Origin: JBJXFY01 sp046155815
Lineage (GTDB): Bacteria > Verrucomicrobiota > Verrucomicrobiia > Limisphaerales > CAIMTB01
Assembly (NCBI GenBank): GCA_046155815.1
Contig: JBJXFY010000007.1
Coordinates: 1-9,053, forward strand
Length of the DNA stretch: 9,053 nucleotides
Direction of reading: 5' to 3'
In this document: positions 1 to 4,999 of the stretch, one piece after another
Numbering within the stretch: position 1 is the stretch's first letter
How the letters are laid out: the number at the start of each line of letters is the position of its first letter
Notes under the pieces: generated by a model
What the model was told of the DNA's origin: nothing
What the model saw: only the letters and a program-made list of their open reading frames with translations
Database searches by the model: none
Program-made: the position numbers and the translations under genes

Positions 1-280
1 CGCGCTCCGGCTCCGGCGTCTGGTAATACTTCCATGCGCCCACCGCCCCCACGCCCAGCAGCGGCGAGATCGCCACGCCCGTCAGCGTCGAAACCGCTTG
101 GGCCGTCGCCACGCCGGGTGTGGCCGCACCGGACACCGGGGAGGTGGGCGGCCGCGCCGGGGCCGGCTCCGACGCCACGGGCGTCAGGGCAGGTTCGATG
201 TCAGGCGCTGCGTCAGCCGGGGTTTGCGCCGCCGAAACCAGCGACGACAGCGCCAGCAGCATCGCAATCCAAATCCTCAT
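1..280 (-). CDS. Secreted or membrane-anchored protein of unknown function (partial, C-terminus off the left edge)
   Basis: Reading the minus strand from an ATG at 280 gives 93 uninterrupted codons to the window edge. The first 18 residues (MRIWIAMLLALSSLVSAA) form a typical Sec signal peptide with a Ser-Ala-Ala cleavage site. A Pro/Ala-rich low-complexity stretch follows (about residues 19-60), then a hydrophobic segment reading TGVAISPLLGVGAVGAWKYY (about 66-85), then TPEPER at the edge. The segment looks like the first membrane helix of a small integral membrane protein. It reminds me of verrucomicrobial proteins annotated with DUF4126-like domains, but too little is present to assign that. 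ATG 280 is chosen because it places the signal peptide exactly at the start. A purine-rich GGAGGG lies about 17 nt upstream, which is too far for a normal ribosome binding site. The gene lies downstream of the PEP-CTERM gene on the same strand, 172 nt away, so it probably has its own promoter. Confidence 0.72.
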   Translation of the reverse strand, partial: MRIWIAMLLALSSLVSAAQTPADAAPDIEPALTPVASEPAPARPPTSPVSGAATPGVATAQAVSTLTGVAISPLLGVGAVGAWKYYQTPEPER

Positions 281-302
281 GGCGGCGGCAACATGAACCC
301 TC

Positions 303-329
303 CGGCCGCGGTGTAAATGGCCGCGGCCG
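303..329. other. Perfect 9-bp GC palindrome with 9-nt loop upstream of the leftmost gene
   Basis: The arm cggccgcgg (303-311) is followed by tgtaaatgg and then the exact reverse complement ccgcggccg (321-329). It lies 22 nt upstream of the ATG at 280 on the minus strand, in the probable 5' leader. There is no T-run on either side, so it does not look like a Rho-independent terminator. It could be a leader hairpin or an operator-like palindrome. In DNA this GC-rich a chance origin is possible. Confidence 0.4.
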
Positions 330-360
330 TCCCCCTCGTTGGGGCGCACCACCGCCGTGA

Positions 361-435
361 TCGTGCCGGTCATGCCGCATTCACCCGGCAGCCCAGCGAA
401 AAGTTGCAGCCGGACTGACGTCCACCCCGGCACGA
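361..435. repeat. Widely spaced 9-bp inverted repeat in the gap after the PEP-CTERM gene
   Basis: The arm tcgtgccgg (361-369) has an exact reverse complement, ccggcacga, at 427-435, with 57 nt between them. It occupies the 172-nt gap (281-452) between the two leftmost minus-strand genes. In an RNA it would close a long stem-loop just after the PEP-CTERM stop codon, but no U-tract follows in either direction. I see no open reading frame that looks real in this gap. It may be a weak terminator-like fold or coincidence. Confidence 0.25.
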
Positions 436-452
436 CACCTGCCCGCCCGCGA

Positions 453-1199
453 CTACGAGACTGGCCGGCACCGCCGCCAGAGGCCGAAGCCCACAAGCAC
501 CATCCCGGCGGCCGCGGCACAGGCCGCCGGCTCCGGAACGGCCACGAGGTCCAGCGAAACATCGTAGTCGGTAAAGGAATAGTTCGACCCCGGACCAGTT
601 GCCGCGGCGCCAGCCTCCGCCCGCCCGATCAGGCGGTATTCCCGGCCGGCCTCAAGGATTCCCGAAACATCGAAAACGTCCGATCCAGAGAACGTGAACA
701 GCGGCAGGCCGTCTTCTAGAAGCTGCACGAGGCTCGATCCGCTTGCGCCGTCATCAAGCACGTCCTCATACGTCTCCCCGTAGAGCTGGAAGAAGCTCGG
801 CTGCGTCACCCGGAAGCCAACCTCAAAAACGGAAACCGCGCTGGATGAGCCCAGGACGGGATTGTCCAAGACGAAGTCAGCGTAGGCGGAGCCGAACCCG
901 TAGATGGCGGCCTCGTCCGGCGGAAACTCATCTATCCCGCTGATCTGCGCCGCAGCCGCGGAAGTGGAGTCGGGGGCGGAATCCGAAGGGGGGGCGAGGA
1001 CCTCCTGGTCACCAAAGAAAAAGCCGAAATCTGTCGCCGAGTCAGAGAAGCTTTCCGTGTCGAAGCCCTCGACGGAAGCGCTGCCGAACACGCTCCGCGC
1101 CTGCGAGACCAGCTCGAGAATCTGGGCGTGAGCGGCCGGCACCACCGACAGCACGGCGATCACGAAGGCGAGTAGTTGGAACCTGGCGGGAAATTTCAT
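453..1199 (-). CDS. PEP-CTERM sorting domain-containing secreted protein
   Basis: The 248-residue product has a clear signal peptide (MKFPARFQLLAFVIAVLSVV, then PAAHA at residues 21-25, then QILEL). The C-terminus is the PEP-CTERM tripartite signal: VPEP at 221-224, a hydrophobic helix (about 226-241), then a basic RRCR tail. In known systems this signal directs export and C-terminal processing by an exosortase, with proteins destined for the cell surface or extracellular matrix. The body is acidic and rich in Ser, Asp, Phe and Gly, without Cys in the mature core, as in many extracellular beta-sandwich PEP-CTERM proteins; no enzymatic motif is visible. The frame stays open for 37 more codons upstream (to an ATG at 1310), but that extension lacks protein-like character and would bury the signal peptide, so ATG 1199 is chosen. 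There is no strong ribosome binding site. No exosortase gene lies in the window. The specific role is unknown. Confidence 0.85.
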   Translation of the reverse strand: MKFPARFQLLAFVIAVLSVVPAAHAQILELVSQARSVFGSASVEGFDTESFSDSATDFGFFFGDQEVLAPPSDSAPDSTSAAAAQISGIDEFPPDEAAIYGFGSAYADFVLDNPVLGSSSAVSVFEVGFRVTQPSFFQLYGETYEDVLDDGASGSSLVQLLEDGLPLFTFSGSDVFDVSGILEAGREYRLIGRAEAGAAATGPGSNYSFTDYDVSLDLVAVPEPAACAAAAGMVLVGFGLWRRCRPVS

Positions 1200-1437
1200 C
1201 ACGGCTTCGGAATCCCACCAACGCGGGCCGCAGCAGTGCAAGGAGAAACATGTTGCCTGGGAATGGGCCGGCTGCGGACGTCGGACCGAGCCCTCGCTGA
1301 CCACCGACACCGGTCACACCTCGCCGCGAGCGTCTCATGGAGTTCCGGCGCAATCCCCATCCCGGACTTTCAACTCCTTTTCACTCCTCATCATTGCGGC
1401 GTAACCTCCCCTGCGCCGCGTCTCAGGAAGCGCGTGT
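1200..1437. promoter_or_regulatory. Divergent intergenic region between the PEP-CTERM gene and the kinase-sigma operon
   Basis: These 238 nt separate two divergently transcribed units and must contain or overlap both promoters. The stretch around 1361-1400 is the most AT-rich part (ctttcaactccttttcactc) and is a plausible promoter zone, with a repeated actcct word. I could not identify a convincing -35/-10 pair for a housekeeping sigma factor in either direction. If the operon's own ECF-type sigma autoregulates, a non-standard promoter here would be expected. That is inference. Confidence 0.35.
1425..1430 (+). promoter_or_regulatory. Ribosome binding site of the kinase gene
   Basis: AGGAAG lies 7 nt upstream of the ATG at 1438. 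This is good Shine-Dalgarno spacing and it fixes the kinase start. It is the only convincing Shine-Dalgarno site among the gene starts in the window. Confidence 0.6.
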
Positions 1438-3720
1438 ATGGACACCGTCCCAACGCCCACTTGCCCGACCTGCGGCGCCGCCATCCCGGCCGACGCGCCC
1501 CAGGGCCTCTGCCCACGCTGTGCCCTCGGTGCGGTCGCCGCACCCACCGACGCCCCCGCCCGCGGCGAGCCGCCGCCGCTCGAGGCCGTGCGCGCCGCGT
1601 TCCCGCAGCTCGAGATCCTCGGGCTGCTCGGCGCGGGCGGCATGGGCTTCGTCTTTCAGGCCCGCCAGCCGCACCTCGACCGCTTCGTCGCGCTGAAGCT
1701 CCTGCCCATCCCGCTCGCCGCGGATCCGCACTTCTCCGAGCGCTTCCTGCGCGAGGGCCGTCTGCTCGCGCGCCTCGCGCATCCGGGCATCGTGAGCGTG
1801 CATGACTTCGGCGAGGCCGGCGGCTTCGCCTACCTGCTGATGGAGTACGTGGACGGCGTGAACCTGCGGCAGGCCATGGCCGCGGGCCGCTTCACGCCCG
1901 CCGAGGCGCTCGCGGTGGTCCCGAAAATCTGCGAGGCGCTCCAGTACGCCCACGGGCGCGGCGTGCTTCACCGCGACATCAAGCCGGAGAACCTGCTCCT
2001 CGACGCGCAGGGCCGCGTGAAGATCGCCGACTTCGGCATCGCCAAGCTGCTCGGCGAGCCGGCCGGCGGCGTCAGGCTCACCCGCGACGGTGCGCAGCTC
2101 GGGACGCCCAGCTACATGGCCCCGGAGCAGATCGAGTCACCCGCCAACGTGGACCACCGCGCCGACATCTACAGCCTCGGCGTCGTCTTCTACGAAATGC
2201 TGACCGGTGAGCTGCCGCTGGGCCGCTTCGCCCCGCCTTCGGAAATCACCCCGCTCGACGCGCGCGTGGACCAGATCGTGATGCGGGCGCTCGCAAAGGA
2301 ACGCGAGCTGCGCCAGCAGAGCGCCGGCGAGGTGCAGACGCAGGTGGAGGGGCTGGCTACAAACCCTTCGGAGGGGCGAGCTCCCGCGAGCCCCGCCCCC
2401 CAAAGGCCCGCCGGAGATCGCCTCTCCGAAGGGAAGCGCTTCGAGTACAAATCCTCCCGCACGCTCTTCGGCCTGCCGCTGCTGCACATCGTACGCGGCG
2501 CGGACCCGGCCACGGGCAGCGAGCGGGAGGCGCGGGGCATCGTGGCCATCGGCGGCCACGCGACCGGCGTGCTCGCCATCGGCGGGCTGGCGCGGGGCGT
2601 GTTTGCCTTCGGCGGCGTGGCATTCGGCCTGTTCGCCTTTGGCGGCCTCGCGTTTGGCGGCGTGACGGTCGGCGGGCTGGCGCTGGGCCTGTTCAGCCTC
2701 GGCGGGCTGGCGGTGGGGCTGGTGCTGGCGCTGGGCGGCATCGCCGTCGGATGGAGCGCGTTTGGCGGGCTGGTGGTGGCGCAGCATGGGCTGGGCGGGT
2801 TCATGGCCGCCGGCCAACGGCTGCCGAACACGGGCCTCGCCGCGACGCTGGTCCGCTGGCTGCCGTGGCTGTGGATTCCCATCGTCCCGCTCGGGATGTT
2901 GCCGGGGCTGGTCTCCGCGTGGGCGTATCGGAAGCTGGATCAGCTTTCGGCCGGCCCGGGGCCGAATCCCTGGCCGCACCGGCTGTTCTGGCTCGTCGTG
3001 CTGCTGGTGGCCATCCCGACGCTGGCGCCGATGTTGATGCTGCTGCTGCCGATGCTGCATGCGCGGGCCGGCGGACAGGTGGCGGGATTGGTGATCGGCA
3101 TCCTGATGGTGCTGCTGGCGACCGGCCTGTGGCTGGGCTATCGGGCGACCCGGGCCAGGCTCGGCGAGCCCAGCCTGCCGGAGACGTGGAACCCCTGGCC
3201 CAAGCGCATCTTCCTCGCCCTGGTGGCCGTGGGCCTGCTGCCGCTGATGCTGCTCACGCTTGTCCTGCTGCCGCAGATGGCGATGCAGGCGAAGCGGGCG
3301 CAGCAGGCGGCGCGGGTGGAGGCGGCGCGGGCGCAGGCAGCATGGATGCAGGCAGCGGCAGCCAACTGGGGGGGACTCCCGGAGGAGCTGCCTGCCGGCG
3401 AGCCCGGCCCGGCCGCGCTGAGGTGGCACCACGCTTGGAAGCGCCTGCGCGAAGCGGAGGCCAAGGCGGCGGCCGGCGTTGCGGCTCCCTCCCAAGTGCT
3501 GGCGGCGGAGCGCGACCTGGCCGTGGCGGAGGCCGAGTACAAGGGCGCTCCCCTCATCGCTGCCCGCGCCCAGGTCGTGTACGCCGAGGCCATGCTGGAC
3601 ATCACGCAGCGCAGGGTTGCCGTCGGCCAGGCGACCGAGGCCGAGCTCGACGCCGCGCGGCTGGCCGTGACGGAGGCGCGGGCGGCGCTGAAGGCCGGCA
3701 CGTCCGTCTCCCCGCCATGA
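1438..3720 (+). CDS. Membrane-bound Hanks-type Ser/Thr protein kinase with zinc ribbon, Gly-rich decapeptide repeat and C-terminal coiled coil
   Basis: The 760-residue protein would phosphorylate Ser/Thr on partner proteins, most likely at the inner membrane. Domains in order: a zinc ribbon with CPTC (C9, C12) and CPRC (C25, C28); a full kinase domain (about 57-305) with Gly loop GAGGMG at 65-70, ATP-anchoring K87, likely alpha-C Glu E106, HRDIKPEN at 178-185, DFG at 198-200 and APE at 228-230, so it should be active; a Pro/Ala linker (306-335); about eight Gly-rich 10-residue repeats (367-447); four membrane helices (about 471-497, 514-540, 549-568, 590-614); and an Ala/Glu-rich coiled coil (617-750). 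HRD-K marks it as a eukaryotic-like kinase. It has no PASTA, TPR or WD40 sensor domain, so the sensing part is presumably the membrane/repeat region. Its stop codon overlaps the start of a sigma factor gene, the probable partner or substrate. What it senses cannot be read from the sequence. Confidence 0.93.
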   Translation: MDTVPTPTCPTCGAAIPADAPQGLCPRCALGAVAAPTDAPARGEPPPLEAVRAAFPQLEILGLLGAGGMGFVFQARQPHLDRFVALKLLPIPLAADPHFSERFLREGRLLARLAHPGIVSVHDFGEAGGFAYLLMEYVDGVNLRQAMAAGRFTPAEALAVVPKICEALQYAHGRGVLHRDIKPENLLLDAQGRVKIADFGIAKLLGEPAGGVRLTRDGAQLGTPSYMAPEQIESPANVDHRADIYSLGVVFYEMLTGELPLGRFAPPSEITPLDARVDQIVMRALAKERELRQQSAGEVQTQVEGLATNPSEGRAPASPAPQRPAGDRLSEGKRFEYKSSRTLFGLPLLHIVRGADPATGSEREARGIVAIGGHATGVLAIGGLARGVFAFGGVAFGLFAFGGLAFGGVTVGGLALGLFSLGGLAVGLVLALGGIAVGWSAFGGLVVAQHGLGGFMAAGQRLPNTGLAATLVRWLPWLWIPIVPLGMLPGLVSAWAYRKLDQLSAGPGPNPWPHRLFWLVVLLVAIPTLAPMLMLLLPMLHARAGGQVAGLVIGILMVLLATGLWLGYRATRARLGEPSLPETWNPWPKRIFLALVAVGLLPLMLLTLVLLPQMAMQAKRAQQAARVEAARAQAAWMQAAAANWGGLPEELPAGEPGPAALRWHHAWKRLREAEAKAAAGVAAPSQVLAAERDLAVAEAEYKGAPLIAARAQVVYAEAMLDITQRRVAVGQATEAELDAARLAVTEARAALKAGTSVSPP
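2364..2433. repeat. Palindromic repeat-like segment inside the kinase gene, encoding the linker after the kinase domain
   Basis: The outer arms cccttcggag (2364-2373) and ctccgaaggg (2424-2433) are exact reverse complements. Inside lie a second short pair, ggggc (2373-2377) and gcccc (2390-2394), and a direct repeat of gcgagc. The segment is in frame and encodes a Pro/Ala/Arg-rich linker (about residues 309-332) unlike the flanking domains. The sequence resembles the short palindromic repeats scattered between genes in some high-GC genomes, here read through as protein. Its status as a genome-wide repeat is inference. Confidence 0.5.
2536..2778 (+). repeat. Tandem decapeptide repeat (about 8 units of about 30 bp) in the kinase gene
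   Basis: Residues 367-447 divide into units such as GIVAIGGHAT, GVLAIGGLAR, GVFAFGGVAF, GLFAFGGLAF and GLFSLGGLAV. The consensus is G-hydrophobic-hydrophobic-A-(I/F/L)-G-G-(L/V)-A-x; one unit has an 11th residue and a degenerate ninth follows (to about 457). The regular spacing of GG and hydrophobic positions suggests a beta-solenoid or a Gly-zipper membrane-associated structure. The DNA copies differ from each other, so it is an old repeat under protein-level selection rather than a recent slippage product. Confidence 0.8.
3717..3720 (+). other. ATGA stop/start overlap coupling kinase and sigma factor translation
   Basis: The last bases of the kinase gene, atga, contain both its TGA stop (3718-3720) and the ATG start (3717-3719) of the sigma factor. 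No Shine-Dalgarno sequence precedes this start, so re-initiation by ribosomes finishing the kinase is the likely way the sigma factor is made. Confidence 0.8.
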
Positions 3721-4448
3721 CCGAGCCGTCCGGTCCCGCCCCCGCCGCCTTTGCGCCCACGCGCTGGTCGCTCGTGCTGGCGGCGCGGGGCGAGGCGCCC
3801 TCCGCACGGGCGGCGCTGGGCGAGCTGTGCGCGGCCTATTGGCCGCCGGTGTTCCGCTTCCTCCGCCGCGAAGGGCGCGACGAGGACGCCGCGCGCGAGC
3901 TGGCGCAGGAGTTCTTCACCCGCGTGCTGGCCGGCGCGGGCTTCGCCGGCGCGGACCCGGCCCGCGGGCGCTTCCGCAGCTTCCTGCTCGGCGCGCTGAA
4001 GCACTTCCTCGCCGACGCGCGGAAGCACGACCGCCGGCTGAAGCGCGCCGCCGAACTCGAGCCGCTCGACGCCGGCGGCACCGACACCGGGGCCGGCCAG
4101 CAAATCGCCGCTCCGGCGGAGGCGGACGACGCGGCGTTCGACCGTGCGTGGGCGCTGGCCGTGATGGACCGCGCGCTCACGGCGCTGGCGGCGGAGTCCG
4201 CCGCGGCGGGGCGGGCGGCGCAGTTCGCCGCGCTGAAGCCGTGGCTGGCCGGCGGCGCGGAGGCGCTCACGCAGGCCGACGCCGCGGCGCGGCTGGGCGT
4301 GAGCGAGGGCGCGGTCAAGGTGGCCGTCCACCGGCTCCGCGGGCGCTTCCGCGAGCTGGTCCGCGCCGAGGTCGCCCAGACCCTCGGCCCCGGCGACACG
4401 GTGGAGGCGGAGCTGCGCTACCTCGTTGAGGTGCTGGCGACGTCGTAG
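3717..4448 (+). CDS. ECF-type RNA polymerase sigma factor, kinase-linked
   Basis: The 243-residue product has the two ECF domains. Region 2 spans about 36-110: AYWPPVFRFLRREGRDEDAA, then ELAQEFFTRVL (61-71), then PARGRFRSFLLGALKHFLAD (81-100). Region 4 spans about 184-220, with a helix-turn-helix around DAAARLGVSEGAVKVAVHRL (188-207). The N-terminal TRWSLV (15-20) is typical, to my knowledge, of kinase-associated ECF factors of Verrucomicrobiota and Planctomycetota. An Ala/Asp-rich linker of about 35 residues joins the domains. ATG 3717 overlaps the kinase stop (ATGA), so translation is probably coupled and the expected 1:1 neighbourhood suggests that the kinase controls this sigma factor. 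In kinase-linked ECF groups such as ECF43, phosphorylation of the sigma factor replaces an anti-sigma factor; here no anti-sigma gene is visible. The frame stays open upstream inside the kinase gene, but that part is not protein-like. The target promoters are unknown. Confidence 0.85.
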   Translation: MTEPSGPAPAAFAPTRWSLVLAARGEAPSARAALGELCAAYWPPVFRFLRREGRDEDAARELAQEFFTRVLAGAGFAGADPARGRFRSFLLGALKHFLADARKHDRRLKRAAELEPLDAGGTDTGAGQQIAAPAEADDAAFDRAWALAVMDRALTALAAESAAAGRAAQFAALKPWLAGGAEALTQADAAARLGVSEGAVKVAVHRLRGRFRELVRAEVAQTLGPGDTVEAELRYLVEVLATS

Positions 4449-4504
4449 CCCGGGCCGGCTCTTTCCGTTCGACAGCGGCGCGCCGGGCCCGCTACGGCTG
4501 GCGC

Positions 4505-4939
4505 ATGAACTCGACGGGCGACTGGTTCCTGTGGGCGCTGCTGGCGGCGGTATTCGCGGCCCTGACCTCGATCTTCGCCAAGGCCGGCCTCGAGGGCGTG
4601 GACTCGGATTTCGCCACGCTGATCCGGACGGCCGTCATCCTGTTTGTGCTCGGGGGTTTCGTGTGGTTCGCAGGCAAGTGGAGCAACCCGCTGGCGCTGC
4701 CGGGGCGGAACTGGCTGTTCCTCGTGCTGTCCGCGCTGGCGGCCGGGGCATCCTGGGTGTGCTACTTCCGCGCGCTGCAGAAGGGCACGGCCTCGCAGGT
4801 GGCACCGGTGGACCGCCTCAGCGTGGTGCTGGTGGCGGTGTTCGCCTTCCTCTTCCTTGGCGAACGGCCCGCGGCGCGCGAGTGGCTGGGCATCGGCCTG
4901 GTGGCCGCCGGCGTGCTGGTGATCGCCGTGAAGCGGTGA
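4505..4939 (+). CDS. Single-domain EamA/DMT-type small-molecule transporter
   Basis: The 144-residue product is almost wholly hydrophobic, with about five membrane helices (near 7-25, 38-56, 69-88, 101-119 and 125-142). It matches one EamA domain: an N-terminal helix followed by IFAKAGLEGVDSDFATLIRT, a central SWVCYFRALQKGTASQVAPV segment (83-102) and a final LFLGERPAAREWLGIGLVAA (116-135). Classical drug/metabolite transporters have two such domains (about 300 residues). This half-length form belongs to the single-domain group and would have to work as a dimer. The substrate cannot be predicted. It starts 56 nt after the sigma factor stop, on the same strand, and may be cotranscribed with it, but no functional link is evident. 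The start has no Shine-Dalgarno motif; ATG 4505 is chosen because it precedes the first helix directly. Confidence 0.85.
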   Translation: MNSTGDWFLWALLAAVFAALTSIFAKAGLEGVDSDFATLIRTAVILFVLGGFVWFAGKWSNPLALPGRNWLFLVLSALAAGASWVCYFRALQKGTASQVAPVDRLSVVLVAVFAFLFLGERPAAREWLGIGLVAAGVLVIAVKR

Positions 4940-4945
4940 ACCCCC

Positions 4946-4980
4946 GCGGCGCACGGACGCCATCCGCCGTCGGCGGCCGC
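4946..4980. terminator. Possible shared terminator hairpin in the convergent gap
   Basis: The 60-nt gap between the convergent EamA and FG-GAP genes contains gcggc (4946-4950) complementary to gccgc (4976-4980), and an inner ccgcc-gtc-ggcgg hairpin (4964-4976; the final g would be shared with the outer arm, so the two cannot both form fully). There is no T-run, so it is at best a weak or Rho-assisted terminator. Chance folding in GC-rich DNA is a real alternative. Confidence 0.2.
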
Positions 4981-4999
4981 AGAACACCGAACCGCGGCA

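Noticed and set aside
1200..1310. Upstream start for the PEP-CTERM protein at 1310
   Set aside because: It would add 37 residues before a perfect signal peptide. The ATG at 1199 places the signal peptide at the N-terminus.
2536..2778. CRISPR or DNA-level tandem repeat
   Set aside because: The 30-bp periodicity comes from a coding decapeptide repeat; the units differ in sequence and there are no spacers.
2751..3716. N-terminal extension of the sigma factor frame into the kinase gene
   Set aside because: The upstream part reads as Gly/Ala/Arg-rich noise. The recognisable sigma protein begins at the ATG at 3717, next to TRWSLV.
2137..3807. Long minus-strand open frame opposite the kinase and sigma genes (556 codons)
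   Set aside because: Its translation is low-complexity (Arg, Gln, His, Pro, Ala) with no domain, and the plus strand over the same bases encodes clear kinase motifs. It is a by-product of high GC codon use.
3138..4331. Minus-strand open frame opposite the kinase C-terminus and sigma factor (397 codons)
   Set aside because: No motifs and biased composition; it spans two real genes and their junction on the other strand.
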